From contig NZ_JAJUXI010000010.1 in the NCBI RefSeq assembly GCF_021390515.1, positions 124,001 to 188,000 on the forward strand: a stretch of DNA of 64,000 nt. The letters are read 5' to 3'. Shown here piece by piece: positions 34,554-44,105 of this stretch. The number at the start of each line of letters is the position of its first letter. Position 1 is the stretch's first letter. The position numbers and the translations under genes are program-made. The stretch comes from Dyadobacter sp. CY326 (GTDB taxonomy: Bacteria; Bacteroidota; Bacteroidia; Cytophagales; Spirosomataceae). The notes under the pieces were generated by a model. That model was given only the letters and a program-made list of their open reading frames with translations, was not told the origin of the DNA and ran no database searches.

Positions 34554-37500
34554 ATGTTTAAAATATTTTCAAAGCTTTTCGGCACAAAATCAGAACGGGA
34601 TTTAAAAGAATTGACCCCGTACGTTGATAAAGTCAATGCCGAATATGCACTATTGGCTTCCCTAACCAATGACGAGCTTCGGTCTAAATCCGAAGGCCTC
34701 AAACAACATATTGCTGATAACCTTAAATCCATAGACGATCAGATTGCGGTTTTGAGACAACAGGCTGCTGATGAGCCTAATGTCGACAGCAAAGAAGCCA
34801 TCTTTAAGCGAATTGATGCTTTGGATCTGGACCGCAACAAGGAGTTGGAAAAGATCCTTTTGGATATTTTGCCAAAAGCTTTTGCAATCGTTAAGGAAAC
34901 AGCCAGGCGGTTTAAAGAAAACGAAAAACTCGAAGTTACTGCCTCATATTTTGACAGAGAAGTTGCCTCAAAGAAGTCACACGTGGTGATTGAAGGCGAT
35001 AAAGCATATTGGAATACAACCTGGGATGTAATTGGCCAGCCTATCAAATGGAACATGCTGCATTACGATGTGCAGCTGATTGGTGGTGTGGTTTTGCACC
35101 AGGGTAAAATCTCCGAAATGGCGACGGGGGAAGGTAAAACGCTTGTTGCAACACTTCCCGCATTCCTTAATGCATTGGCAGGAAATGGCGTTCACATTGT
35201 AACTGTGAACGATTATCTGGCAAAACGTGATGCAGAATGGAATGCACCGTTATTTGAATTTCACGGCATGAGCGTCGATTGCATCGACCGCCATCAGCCC
35301 AACACCGTTGCCCGCAGGAACGCATATAAAGCATCGTTAACTTACGGAACGAATAACGAATTTGGTTTTGACTATCTGCGTGACAACATGTCACGTACTC
35401 CGGAAGAGCTTGTGCAGCGCAAGCACCATTTCGCAATGGTGGATGAGGTCGATTCTGTTTTGATTGATGATGCGCGTACGCCATTGATCATCAGTGGACC
35501 GGTTCCGCGTGGCGATGAGCAGGAATATCTGGAATTGAAGCCACGTGTTTCGCGGATTGTTGAAGCGCAGAAAAAGCTTGCAATGGATTTCCTGAATGAT
35601 GCCAGAAAGAAAATTGCAGCAGGAGATAAAAAAGAAGGAGCGCTTTCATTGTTCCGCGCACATCGCGGGATGCCGAAATACAAGCCTTTAATTAAATATC
35701 TGAGTGAATCGGGGATTAAGGCGTTGATGCAGGAATCCGAATCAATTTATCTTGCAGAAAATCAGAAATTGATGCCGCAAGCCGATGAGCCGCTTTATTT
35801 CACGATCGATGAGCGTCATAACAGCATTGAACTAACAGAAAAAGGAATCGACTTCCTGACAGGAGAATCGGAAGAAACCAACTTCTTTATCCTTCCTGAT
35901 ATCGCCGTTGATCTGGATGCCATTGAAAAAGATGCTTCCTTAAATGAGCAGGAACGCATTATAAGAAAAGAATCCCTAATCCGTGATTATTCTGTAAAAA
36001 CAGCCCGCATTCACACGGTAAATCAACTTTTGAAGGCGTTTACACTTTTTGAAAAAGACGTGGAATACGTGATTATGGACGGAAAGGTGAAGATCGTCGA
36101 TGAGCAAACAGGTCGTATTATGGACGGCCGTCGTTATTCGGACGGTTTGCACCAGGCGATTGAAGCGAAAGAGAATGTGCGTGTTGAAGATGCGACGCAA
36201 ACTTACGCGACAGTGACATTGCAGAATTACTTCCGGATGTATCATAAGCTGGCGGGTATGACCGGAACGGCGGAGACGGAAGCAGGTGAATTCTGGGAAA
36301 TCTACAAACTGGACGTTGTATCGATCCCTACCAATGTCAATGCGGTTCGGAAAGATCATGAAGATAAAGTCTATCGTTCGGTTCGTGAAAAATACAATGC
36401 AGTAACGGACGAAATCGTAGAGCTTGTGGAAGCTGGAAGGCCGGTTTTGGTGGGTACAACTTCGGTTGAAAACTCCGAGATCATTAGCCGGATGCTTACT
36501 CTAAGAAAAATCCCGCATCAGGTTTTGAATGCCAAGCAGCACCAGCGTGAAGCGGAAGTTGTAACGGAAGCCGGTAAGCCGGGAACTGTCACCATTGCAA
36601 CCAACATGGCTGGTCGTGGAACGGACATTAAGCTGACGCCGGAAGCGAAAAAATCCGGTGGACTTGCCATTATTGGTACGGAGCGCCATGAAAGCCGTCG
36701 TGTAGACAGGCAGCTGCGCGGTCGTTCGGGTCGTCAGGGTGACCCGGGTTCTTCTCAATTTTTTGTTTCTCTGGAAGATAACCTTATGCGTCTTTTTGGG
36801 TCAGACCGGATGGCGAAGGTGATGGACAGAATGGGGCTGGAAGAAGGCGAAGTGATTCAGAGCGGAATGATCACCAAATCCATTGAACGTGCGCAGAAAA
36901 AAGTTGAAGAGAATAACTTCGGCATGCGGAAGCGTCTTTTGGAATATGATGACGTCATGAACTATCAACGCGATGCCATTTACACGCGTCGTCGTAATGC
37001 ATTGTTTGGCGAACGTCTTGCCGTTGACATTGCGAATACATTATATGATGTTTGTGACGAGCTTGTAAGCACAGCCGGTTCTTATGCAGAGCTTGAACTG
37101 GCCGTTATCACCACATTAGGCATGGAAGTGCCTTACAGTGAATCGGAATATGGATCATTGAAGCCGGCTGACCGGTCGCAAAAACTTTACGATGCGGCTG
37201 AGAAGCAATATCAGGACAAAAATGCAGCGATTGCTTCAAAAGCATTGCCTGTTTTGAGTTCAATTAATGCGGAGCGCGGTGCGACCATTTCTGAGATCAT
37301 GATCCCATTCAGCGATGGAATTCGTCAGACAGGTGTGGTTGTGGGCTTGAAAAAGGCCATCGAAAACGAAGGAAAGGAAATCACGACAGAGATGGAGAAA
37401 GCCATTGTCCTTTCGCTGATTGACCAGGAATGGAAGGAGCATTTGCGTGAAATGGATGATTTGAAACAATCCGTTCAGAATGCTGTATTTGAACAAAAAG

Positions 37501-37901
37501 ATCCATTACTGATCTATAAATTCGAATCGGTTGAGCTTTTCAAACGCTTCCTGAGCAAGGTTAATTTTGATATGATCTCCTTCCTGATGAAAGCTGATAT
37601 TCCACAGGAAGAAGCGGTTCCCGCGACAGCTGTGCAACAAACAGTTCGCCGCCCGACTCCTGCGCCTGCTTTGCACACCAACCGCGAAGAGGAATTCGAC
37701 ACAGAATTGGAAGGCGGTCCAAGTGAGTATGCGCGTCAAATGGAATCCACCACAAAAACGCAGCCTGTTCGCACCATTAAAATCGCCGATAGAAACCAAA
37801 AAGTTTCTGTTCAATATCGCGATGGACGGATTTTGCGTGATGTGAAGTTCAAAAAAGTAGAACAAGAAGTTAAAAATGGAGAATGCGTCGTAATCGAATA
37901 A
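34554..37901 (+). CDS. secA: Preprotein translocase ATPase SecA
   Basis: 1115 residues, the long Bacteroidota form with an extra segment in NBD1 around residues 320-400. Walker A is MATGEGKT at 189-196; the DEAD-type Walker B lies in HHFAMVDEVDSVLIDDARTPL; motif VI is RRVDRQLRGRSGRQGDPGSSQFF, shown here only as its core QLRGRSGRQGDPG. It drives Sec export at the inner membrane with SecYEG and SecDF (53.6 kb). The C-terminus ends VKNGECVVIE and lacks the zinc CxC...CH tail of E. coli SecA. No upstream monitor gene is seen here, unlike at secDF. A terminator follows. Confidence 0.97.
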   Translation: MFKIFSKLFGTKSERDLKELTPYVDKVNAEYALLASLTNDELRSKSEGLKQHIADNLKSIDDQIAVLRQQAADEPNVDSKEAIFKRIDALDLDRNKELEKILLDILPKAFAIVKETARRFKENEKLEVTASYFDREVASKKSHVVIEGDKAYWNTTWDVIGQPIKWNMLHYDVQLIGGVVLHQGKISEMATGEGKTLVATLPAFLNALAGNGVHIVTVNDYLAKRDAEWNAPLFEFHGMSVDCIDRHQPNTVARRNAYKASLTYGTNNEFGFDYLRDNMSRTPEELVQRKHHFAMVDEVDSVLIDDARTPLIISGPVPRGDEQEYLELKPRVSRIVEAQKKLAMDFLNDARKKIAAGDKKEGALSLFRAHRGMPKYKPLIKYLSESGIKALMQESESIYLAENQKLMPQADEPLYFTIDERHNSIELTEKGIDFLTGESEETNFFILPDIAVDLDAIEKDASLNEQERIIRKESLIRDYSVKTARIHTVNQLLKAFTLFEKDVEYVIMDGKVKIVDEQTGRIMDGRRYSDGLHQAIEAKENVRVEDATQTYATVTLQNYFRMYHKLAGMTGTAETEAGEFWEIYKLDVVSIPTNVNAVRKDHEDKVYRSVREKYNAVTDEIVELVEAGRPVLVGTTSVENSEIISRMLTLRKIPHQVLNAKQHQREAEVVTEAGKPGTVTIATNMAGRGTDIKLTPEAKKSGGLAIIGTERHESRRVDRQLRGRSGRQGDPGSSQFFVSLEDNLMRLFGSDRMAKVMDRMGLEEGEVIQSGMITKSIERAQKKVEENNFGMRKRLLEYDDVMNYQRDAIYTRRRNALFGERLAVDIANTLYDVCDELVSTAGSYAELELAVITTLGMEVPYSESEYGSLKPADRSQKLYDAAEKQYQDKNAAIASKALPVLSSINAERGATISEIMIPFSDGIRQTGVVVGLKKAIENEGKEITTEMEKAIVLSLIDQEWKEHLREMDDLKQSVQNAVFEQKDPLLIYKFESVELFKRFLSKVNFDMISFLMKADIPQEEAVPATAVQQTVRRPTPAPALHTNREEEFDTELEGGPSEYARQMESTTKTQPVRTIKIADRNQKVSVQYRDGRILRDVKFKKVEQEVKNGECVVIE

Positions 37902-37930
37902 TGCAATCCGTTATGTTATAAAAAGTCGCG

Positions 37931-37965
37931 GCCCTGCCCTTCCTGAATGGATTGGCAGGGCTTTT
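37931..37965 (+). terminator. secA terminator
   Basis: GCCCTGCC (37931-37938) pairs with GGCAGGGC (37954-37961), 15-base loop, then TTTT. Confidence 0.85.
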
Positions 37966-38036
37966 GATTGAAAGGAAATCAGGATTTATACGATATTTGT
38001 ATTTTACAGCAAGTCATTAACGAAACATTACCCTGC

Positions 38037-38699
38037 ATGAGACTGCACAAAGAAGGTTACACAATTATGGCAGTTACGGCCATTATATTGATACTGATAA
38101 ACTTAGGCATACATTACCTTCTTCCTGACGGCTTCTGGATTCCAAGATTGGTTTTAATTGGCAGTGTAATCGTATTCCTGCTCGTTGTGCAATTTTTTCG
38201 CGTGCCAAAGCGCATTGTGCATAAAAGTGACCGACAAGTTGTAGCGCCGTGCGATGGAAAGGTTGTTGTGATTGAGGAAGTGGTTGAAAGTGAATATTTC
38301 AAAGGACCAAGAAGGCAGATCAGCATCTTCATGTCGCCGCTGAATGTGCACATTAACTGGAATCCGATCAGCGGGGTCATTAAATATTTTAAATATCACC
38401 CGGGATTATATCTGGTTGCTTGGCACCCGAAGTCAAGCACGGATAATGAGCGTACAACCGTGGTAATCAAGACAATAGAAGGCATTGAAATCCTTTTTCG
38501 TCAAATTGCCGGAGCTGCCGCGCGCCGCATACGCTGGTATGTAAAAGAAGGCGACCAGGTTGAACAAAGCACAGAAATGGGCTTTATTAAATTCGGATCA
38601 CGCGTGGATATTTTTCTTCCATTGGATGCGGAAGTGAAGGTTAACTTGCAGGATCGGACGGTCGGCAGCGTGACTGTGCTGGCAGAATTAAAACAATAA
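38037..38699 (+). CDS. psd: Phosphatidylserine decarboxylase, short (archaeal-type) proenzyme
   Basis: About 220 residues from the ATG at 38037; the upstream TTG-initiated extension (23 residues) does not fit the family. Two N-terminal hydrophobic segments (VTAIILILINLGIHYLLP, LVLIGSVIVFLLVVQFF) anchor it. VAPCDGKVVVIEE and FMSPLNVHINWNPISG are conserved. The self-cleavage site is Gly187-Ser188 in IKFGSRVD, which generates the pyruvoyl group. It makes phosphatidylethanolamine at the inner membrane. The partner pssA is not in the window. Confidence 0.92.
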   Translation: MRLHKEGYTIMAVTAIILILINLGIHYLLPDGFWIPRLVLIGSVIVFLLVVQFFRVPKRIVHKSDRQVVAPCDGKVVVIEEVVESEYFKGPRRQISIFMSPLNVHINWNPISGVIKYFKYHPGLYLVAWHPKSSTDNERTTVVIKTIEGIEILFRQIAGAAARRIRWYVKEGDQVEQSTEMGFIKFGSRVDIFLPLDAEVKVNLQDRTVGSVTVLAELKQ

Positions 38700-38726
38700 G
38701 AATTTTGGGCAGTAATTAGCTTTCTT

Positions 38727-39356
38727 TCAAGGCCTTAGCGTGCCAATCCATTCGCCGATCTGTGCAAAGAAACCCGGAACAGAAGCCGGGTAAACGACTG
38801 CCATAAACACCATCCCAAAGATTGCCCCCACCATGTGCGCGCTGTGATTTACATAGCTTGTGCCCCTTCTTGCTTCGTAAAAAGAATATCCCAGGAACAA
38901 GATCCCGAAAATAAACGCCTTCATTTTGATGAAGAAATAAAGCGAAACAGTCATTGTTGGTGCAAAGAGAATGGCTGCAAATAACACCGCAGAAACGCCC
39001 CCGGAAGCGCCTAATGAGTTGTAATTGGAATTATTACGGTGTTTCAGAAAAGTCGGAATGTCCGAAACGATGATCCCGACAATGTAAAGGAACAAATAAT
39101 ACAATGTTCCGCTTGCGCCAAATAGTGCGCCGAACAACCTTTCAATTCCTTCGCCTACAAACCACAGACTGAGCATATTAAACAGCAAGTGGCCAAAATC
39201 GGCATGGATAAAGCCGGATGTAACAAATCTGTAATATTCATTGCGCCTGGTGACCCTCGCCGGATTAAGGATCAATTTGTCCATCAAACTGTAATTGTTC
39301 AATGCATAATAGCTGATGCCGCAGGTGATGATGACCAGAAGGAGGGTTACTGACAT
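38727..39356 (-). CDS. Rhomboid family intramembrane serine protease
   Basis: 209 residues, six membrane segments. Catalytic Ser118 is in LGASGG and the catalytic His is in VNHSAHMVGA (His174, with His171 nearby). HADFGHLLFNML (His56, Asn60) forms the conserved helix-2 motif. It cleaves membrane-protein substrates within the inner membrane; substrates unknown. It starts 28 bases after the polyprenyl synthase stop, so they are likely co-transcribed. Confidence 0.9.
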   Translation of the reverse strand: MSVTLLLVIITCGISYYALNNYSLMDKLILNPARVTRRNEYYRFVTSGFIHADFGHLLFNMLSLWFVGEGIERLFGALFGASGTLYYLFLYIVGIIVSDIPTFLKHRNNSNYNSLGASGGVSAVLFAAILFAPTMTVSLYFFIKMKAFIFGILFLGYSFYEARRGTSYVNHSAHMVGAIFGMVFMAVVYPASVPGFFAQIGEWIGTLRP

Positions 39357-39384
39357 GATTAACTTAATGTTTTGTTGGGTTACT

Positions 39385-40359
39385 CTATTTTTCCCGCTCT
39401 ACAAGTTGCTGGGCAAATTGCAGCAGCGGCTGTTTACGCCTATCGTCGATTTTCAATGCATGCAGGCTCGAAAGCCCTTTTGTAAAATATTCCTGGATCT
39501 TTTGTTCCGTAAAAGAACGAATGCCCAGTTCTTCATAAATGCCGGTCACTGCCGCAACCTTTTCACTTTTATCAAAACTTTTTTGACCGATCCATTTGTC
39601 CAGTTCCGACTTAGCATTCGCATTCGCCTTGGACAATGCTTCTATCAGCAGAAAGGTTTTTTTATTTGAAATAATGTCCCCGCCGACTTGCTTTCCAAAC
39701 TTGGAAGGATCGCCATAGACATCTAAAAGGTCATCTTTTAATTGAAAACCGATTCCCATATTTTCACCCGCAGCATACAAGAGGCTGATTGACTCCTCAT
39801 CAGCGCCACCGATAATTCCGCCCAGTTCCAATGCAAAACCGAGGAGAACCGACGTCTTCAAACGAATCATGCCAAGATATTCTTCTTCGGTAACGTCCCA
39901 GCGGGTTTCAAAATTCATATCCAGCTGTTGCCCTTCACAAACTTCGGCAGCAGTTTTATTAAATCGCTCCAAAACGCGTCTTAATTTATCCGCCGGAATG
40001 TCGAGCAAAAGATCATATGCCTTGATCAACATCACGTCACCGGACAAAATCGCCGTGTTAGCATTCCATTTTTCATGCACCGTAGGCTTGCCTCTTCGCA
40101 ACGGTGCCTGATCCATGATGTCGTCGTGCATGAGCGTGAAGTTGTGAAAAACTTCCACCGCCATGGCCGGCTTAATAGCTTTTTCCCAATCTTCCAGATA
40201 AATTGAAGCCGCCAATAAAGTCATCAACGGCCGGAAACGCTTGCCGCCAAGTGCCATAATGTAGCGAATCGGCTCGTAAAGCTCCGTGGGATTTTCACCG
40301 TAGGATTGTTTTTCAAATTCAGTTTGCAGCGCCTGCAGTAATTGTTCAGGTTTAATCAT
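39385..40359 (-). CDS. Polyprenyl (E-isoprenyl) diphosphate synthase
   Basis: 324 residues. First aspartate-rich motif LMHDDIMDQAPLRRGKPT (Asp79, Asp80, Asp83) and second motif FQLKDDLLDVYGDPSKFGKQVGGDI region (KDDLLD), with GGKRFRP near residue 39 for IPP binding. It condenses IPP onto allylic diphosphates; the residues before the first motif would set chain length (farnesyl, geranylgeranyl or longer), which I cannot assign by eye. Upstream of the rhomboid gene in one operon. Confidence 0.9.
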   Translation of the reverse strand: MIKPEQLLQALQTEFEKQSYGENPTELYEPIRYIMALGGKRFRPLMTLLAASIYLEDWEKAIKPAMAVEVFHNFTLMHDDIMDQAPLRRGKPTVHEKWNANTAILSGDVMLIKAYDLLLDIPADKLRRVLERFNKTAAEVCEGQQLDMNFETRWDVTEEEYLGMIRLKTSVLLGFALELGGIIGGADEESISLLYAAGENMGIGFQLKDDLLDVYGDPSKFGKQVGGDIISNKKTFLLIEALSKANANAKSELDKWIGQKSFDKSEKVAAVTGIYEELGIRSFTEQKIQEYFTKGLSSLHALKIDDRRKQPLLQFAQQLVEREK

Positions 40360-40453
40360 TCGCAGAGTAAAAAAGATCCGTTATGACAGATCCAACGGTA
40401 ATGTAGTAACGGTTTGATTTGATCAGATATGTATGCAAAGTAGGGAAAATTAA

Positions 40454-40461
40454 TAACTTTG
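40454..40461 (+). promoter_or_regulatory. -7 element of the class IV aminotransferase gene
   Basis: TAACTTTG matches TAnnTTTG exactly, 32 bases before the ATG at 40494. No correctly spaced TTG. Confidence 0.4.
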
Positions 40462-40493
40462 AGATTCCGCTGATCATATAATAATCACCCGGC

Positions 40494-41324
40494 ATGCCCT
40501 TTCACCAATATTTTAACGGAGACATTCTCCCTATCGATAGCCCCGTTTTCAAAACCAATGATCTTGGCTTGCTTCGCGGTTTCGGCCTTTTCGATTATTT
40601 CAGGACATATAACGGCATTCCGTTCCGGTGGAATGATTACTGGCAGCGTTTTGAAAATTCTGCACGTTTGTTGAAACTTCCCCTGCCCATTTCGCAGGCC
40701 GACACTGAAAAAGTGCTGGCTGATTTACATGCAATGTCGGGGGAGCAGGAAGTTGCTTTTCGCTTTGTGCTCACGGGCGGCTACGCGCCGGACAGTGTGA
40801 ATGTTGTTCAGCCCAATTTTCTGATCCGCACGGAGGCATTGCCACAGGATAATCCTGCGGGCCGTTTGAAAGGGATCAAAGTCTTGCCTTACGAATATGT
40901 GCGCGATCTGCCAGAAATCAAAAGCACGAATTACGTTCACATGGTTTTAATGGCCGATGAAATGCGCCGCCAACAGGCCGCAGATTTGCTTTTTCACAAA
41001 GAAGGTGAAGTAAGCGAGCTGACTAGAAGCAATGTTTTCATTTTTCAAGGCAACAAACTCATCACATCCGATCGCAACATTCTTAAAGGAATTACAAGAA
41101 AAGTGGTTATGGAGCTTGCTAAGTCACATTTTGAAGTGGAAATCCGTCCGGTTTTGTATAAAGAAGTGATTATGGCCGATGAGGTTTTTACAACAAGCAC
41201 AACCAAATGGGTTATGCCAATCGTTCAGATCGGCGACTTGCCTGTGGGAAGCGGGGAGGCAGGGAAGCAGACGCTTTTTTTACAGCAATTGTTTGAAAAA
41301 CTGGTCGCTAATTGGGGCAAATAA
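40494..41324 (+). CDS. Class IV PLP-dependent aminotransferase (IlvE/PabC/Dat-like)
   Basis: 276 residues with fold type IV features: YFNGDILP and GLLRGFGLFDYFRTYNG near the start, PLP lysine Lys143 in EIKSTNYVHM, EVSELTRSNVFIF with the PLP-binding Glu, and the phosphate loop LKGITRKVVMELA. EVFTTSTTKWVMPI replaces the usual G/T-rich loop. Such enzymes are branched-chain or D-amino-acid aminotransferases or aminodeoxychorismate lyases; sequence does not let me choose. FolK at 47.6 kb is a folate enzyme, a weak hint only. Confidence 0.85.
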   Translation: MPFHQYFNGDILPIDSPVFKTNDLGLLRGFGLFDYFRTYNGIPFRWNDYWQRFENSARLLKLPLPISQADTEKVLADLHAMSGEQEVAFRFVLTGGYAPDSVNVVQPNFLIRTEALPQDNPAGRLKGIKVLPYEYVRDLPEIKSTNYVHMVLMADEMRRQQAADLLFHKEGEVSELTRSNVFIFQGNKLITSDRNILKGITRKVVMELAKSHFEVEIRPVLYKEVIMADEVFTTSTTKWVMPIVQIGDLPVGSGEAGKQTLFLQQLFEKLVANWGK

Positions 41325-41353
41325 AAAAGTGGCGAGCCAATGGCTGCCACTTT
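41323..41353. terminator. Bidirectional terminator between convergent genes
   Basis: AAAGTGGC (41326-41333) pairs with GCCACTTT (41346-41353); inner GCCA/TGGC extends it. The A-run at 41323-41328 gives a T-run on the minus strand, serving the lipoprotein gene best. Confidence 0.75.
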
Positions 41354-41376
41354 CCGATTCTCGTAATAAGCTAAAT

Positions 41377-42243
41377 TTATTTAGGCGCATTCGGTGAATC
41401 CTTGTTAACAATCGGCCAAACGCCAGGGCGCGGAACGCTCACGCCTTTGGTCATTCCTCTTTTCATTTCGTCGGGCCCGAAATAATAAAGTGGCCATCCC
41501 TTGTAAGTAAGCTGCTTTTTTCCAAACACCTCAATGGTCGCAAACAATGCTTTGTCGACACCTGTCGGAATGCTTTTTATTTCGCTAGCAACATATATCG
41601 GCCAGGTTGCATCTTTCACAGGGTCATTGGTCGTGTAATTATTATTGTTGGAAGAATCGCGGGCGAAGGCATACAATGTGCGTCCCAGGTCGTCCACGAA
41701 GAACTGAGTTTCAGCCGTTCCTTCCTTATAATCAGCTTTGTAAGACTTACCGTCAAGGCCAACCAATTGCGCATTGGTAAGCATTACGGTGTAATCCGTT
41801 TTGGCGACAAACCATATTCCACCTACATTATCACCAACTGCATCACCGGCTTTTGCGTCATTTTTATAATAATACAAAGGCCATCCCTTATAAGTGGTCT
41901 GTGGTTTGCCGTCCGCACGGGTAATGGTCGCGAAGTCACTGGCAGTAAGGCCGGCATCGATTTTAAGCTTAGTCAGGTCAGCAACAGAAAAAACGGGCCA
42001 GTTCACCTCGCAATTGCCTGAGCAGTTGGAAGTTCCTGCTGCATCTTTTGAAAAGAAATAAAGCGTTTTACCATCTTTATCAGTCAATATTTTTCCCAAA
42101 GTACTATTGTCTTTGAGCTGGACATCGTTGGCAACCGGGATTGGATCCGGATCAGTGTTGTCGTCGTCATCCGAGCAGGATATGGCAACGGACATGACAA
42201 ACCCCAGGGCAATGAGCATGCGGGAAAGCTGGAAAATTTTCAT
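41377..42243 (-). CDS. Lipoprotein with secreted repeats of the YxFxxD type (COG4315)
   Basis: 288 residues from the ATG at 42243. Lipobox VAISC (Cys23) followed by a run of acidic residues (SDDDDNTDPDPIP), a common surface-lipoprotein export feature in Bacteroidota. Two repeats carry the COG4315 Yx(F/W/Y)xxD motif: TLYFFSKD and TLYAFARD, each followed by YKGWPLYYY/YKGWPLYYF. A CSGNC pair lies in the first repeat. Function of the family is unknown; association with redox or metal proteins has been suggested. Monocistronic. Confidence 0.82.
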   Translation of the reverse strand: MKIFQLSRMLIALGFVMSVAISCSDDDDNTDPDPIPVANDVQLKDNSTLGKILTDKDGKTLYFFSKDAAGTSNCSGNCEVNWPVFSVADLTKLKIDAGLTASDFATITRADGKPQTTYKGWPLYYYKNDAKAGDAVGDNVGGIWFVAKTDYTVMLTNAQLVGLDGKSYKADYKEGTAETQFFVDDLGRTLYAFARDSSNNNNYTTNDPVKDATWPIYVASEIKSIPTGVDKALFATIEVFGKKQLTYKGWPLYYFGPDEMKRGMTKGVSVPRPGVWPIVNKDSPNAPK

Positions 42244-42358
42244 CGGATTCAAATTTATTGTTAGAGATGAATTGGTTTGTCGTGAATACGAGCAAAGCTT
42301 TCCGATGGTTGCGTTCGATTAATCCGGTTATGCAAATGATTTGGATCATATCCAAAAA

Positions 42359-42388
42359 CAAAAAAAGCATAACCAATGGCTATGCTTT
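42359..42388 (-). terminator. thiL terminator
   Basis: Minus strand stem AAAGCATA (42388-42381) with TATGCTTT (42371-42364), extended by inner GG/CC, then a T-run. About 20 bases past the thiL stop. Confidence 0.75.
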
Positions 42389-42408
42389 CCTTTCAGTGTA
42401 ATCTTTTC

Positions 42409-43428
42409 TCAGCTCCAACCCTGCGCCGTGATGGGAACTCTGCTATCTCCTTTCGTATGCAGCACGATTTCTGTCTTATCGCCTGTGATGTAGCCGATGA
42501 AGCTTATTTTAGGATTATTTTTGATCAAATCATATGCGGCCTGAGAAACGGTGAAGAGCAATTCATAATCTTCGCCACCATTCATTGCAGCCGTGATCGG
42601 GCCAATGTTCAGCTCGGAGGCGGCCAGATAAGTTTGCTCGTCAATCGGAATTCTTTCTTCAAAAACCACCGCGCCAACGCCAGATTGAGCGCATATATGC
42701 AACAAATCAGAAGCAAGTCCGTCCGACACATCGATCATGGAAGTGGGCACAACGCCCGCTTCCGCCAGCTCATATACGACGTCCATACGCGCTTCCGGAC
42801 GAAGCTGCCGCTGGATTACATAATCTTTTCCTTCCAATTCGGGCTGCATGTCGGGATTAGCAAGAAAAACCTGTTTCTCTCTTTCCAGCAATTGCAAACC
42901 AAGATAAGCGCCTCCCAAATCTCCGGTAACACACAGCAGATCATTAGGTTTCGCCGTATTTCTGTAAGTGATTTTATCCTTATTAACCTTTCCAAAAACG
43001 CTCACAGATATCAGCAATCCTGATCTGGAAGAAGAAGTGTCGCCGCCAACCAGGTCTACATTAAAATCCGCACAAGCCACTTTCATTCCCTCATATAATT
43101 CGTCAATTGCTTCCAGCGAAAAGCGGTTGCTCAATGCAATGCTCACAGTCACTTGTCTCGGAATGCCGTTCATGGCCGCAATGTCCGAAACATTGATGGC
43201 GATGGCCTTGTATCCCAAATGTTTGAGAGGAAAAAATGTAAGGTCAAAATGCACGCCTTCCAACATTAAATCCGAAGACAGCAAACCATATTCTTCACCC
43301 GTATCAATCACCGCCGCGTCATCACCGATTCCTCTGATCGTGTCGGGCAATGTTGTTTTAATTCCGCTATTTATCCTTTTTATCAACCCAAATTCACCCA
43401 GGCTGCTGATTTCAGTTCTTGTTTCCAT
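42409..43428 (-). CDS. thiL: Thiamine-monophosphate kinase
   Basis: 339 residues of the PurM/ThiL fold. LGEFGLIKRI, GIGDDAAVID (metal/ATP), SSDLMLEGVHFDL, NVSDIAAMNG, VGGDTSSSRSG and MNGGEDYELLFTV are the ThiL motifs in order. It phosphorylates TMP to thiamine pyrophosphate in the cytoplasm. A TAATTTTG -7 box ends five bases before the ATG, so the transcript may be leaderless. No other thi genes are nearby. Confidence 0.93.
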   Translation of the reverse strand: METRTEISSLGEFGLIKRINSGIKTTLPDTIRGIGDDAAVIDTGEEYGLLSSDLMLEGVHFDLTFFPLKHLGYKAIAINVSDIAAMNGIPRQVTVSIALSNRFSLEAIDELYEGMKVACADFNVDLVGGDTSSSRSGLLISVSVFGKVNKDKITYRNTAKPNDLLCVTGDLGGAYLGLQLLEREKQVFLANPDMQPELEGKDYVIQRQLRPEARMDVVYELAEAGVVPTSMIDVSDGLASDLLHICAQSGVGAVVFEERIPIDEQTYLAASELNIGPITAAMNGGEDYELLFTVSQAAYDLIKNNPKISFIGYITGDKTEIVLHTKGDSRVPITAQGWS

Positions 43429-43432
43429 GATG

Positions 43433-43440
43433 CAAAATTA
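43433..43440 (-). promoter_or_regulatory. -7 element of thiL
   Basis: TAATTTTG matches TAnnTTTG exactly and ends 5 bases before the thiL ATG, so the start would fall at the start codon. No TTG at -33. Confidence 0.4.
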
Positions 43441-43442
43441 GC

Positions 43443-43484
43443 TAAAAAAAAGCGAAGCCACTTCTCGTGAGAAATGGCTTCGCT
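43443..43484 (-). terminator. Terminator of the lipocalin-like lipoprotein gene
   Basis: AGCGAAGCCA (43451-43460) pairs with TGGCTTCGCT (43475-43484), with an inner TTCTC/GAGAA stem, and a T-run on the minus strand. Very stable. Confidence 0.88.
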
Positions 43485-43521
43485 GTATATGGATGAGACT
43501 AACAGACCAGTATTATGGCTG

Positions 43522-43977
43522 TTATGGATTGCTCAATGTGTATTCGTTGATTGTTCCGCCTGTTTTTGGACTTGTTTTCAAACGTGTCAAAACCAGTTTA
43601 GAATCTTCAATGGATGTAATTGCAAATTCAATGGTGCCGCCGCTGCCGGTCGGTTGTGGGGTTAAGTCTTTTAGGATCAATTTACTATCACCATCCAAAT
43701 CCCAGGTTCCGGTGAAAGTGCTTCCGTCAAATTCTGTGTAAGAAACCGTTTTGGTGCCCGAAGCATCGTTAAGCGTCAATCTGAATGCAGAATATGCCGG
43801 GATTGAATTCGTAGATCCTCCTCTTGTATAAACGACCGTTGGTCCATGCTTTACAGATTCGGCCGTCCAGGCTTTTGCAATGCGCTCTGAAACTGGCTTT
43901 ACTTTCTCCTTACATCCGGTTGCAATCAGCGTCAGTGTCAATATTGTACACCAAAATAGAGAGTAACTTTTTTTCAT
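43522..43977 (-). CDS. Lipoprotein, lipocalin-like, function unknown
   Basis: 151 residues. Signal peptide with lipobox LIATGC (Cys22). The mature part starts KEKVKPVSERIAKAWTAESV and continues as beta-strand-rich sequence (FTGTWDLDGDSKLILKDL, FAITSIEDSKLVLTRL), like the small lipocalin-like lipoproteins common in Cytophagales. Likely anchored in the envelope. Separate terminator; unrelated in function to thiL as far as can be seen. Confidence 0.78.
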   Translation of the reverse strand: MKKSYSLFWCTILTLTLIATGCKEKVKPVSERIAKAWTAESVKHGPTVVYTRGGSTNSIPAYSAFRLTLNDASGTKTVSYTEFDGSTFTGTWDLDGDSKLILKDLTPQPTGSGGTIEFAITSIEDSKLVLTRLKTSPKTGGTINEYTLSNP

Positions 43978-44105
43978 ATTTTGTTTTCTTGAAATTCTTT
44001 AACAGAACGCCAAGTTCTTACATTTTAGTCTTATTATCAAAATATTCATCCAAGATGATTTTTAATTTCCAAGCGAAGATGGCTTATCGCTAAATTGCGG
44101 CTCAA

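Noticed and set aside
34554..37901. SecA missing the C-terminal zinc-binding tail, considered as truncation
   Set aside because: The frame ends cleanly before a good terminator and the tail is absent from many SecA proteins; it looks full length for this phylum.
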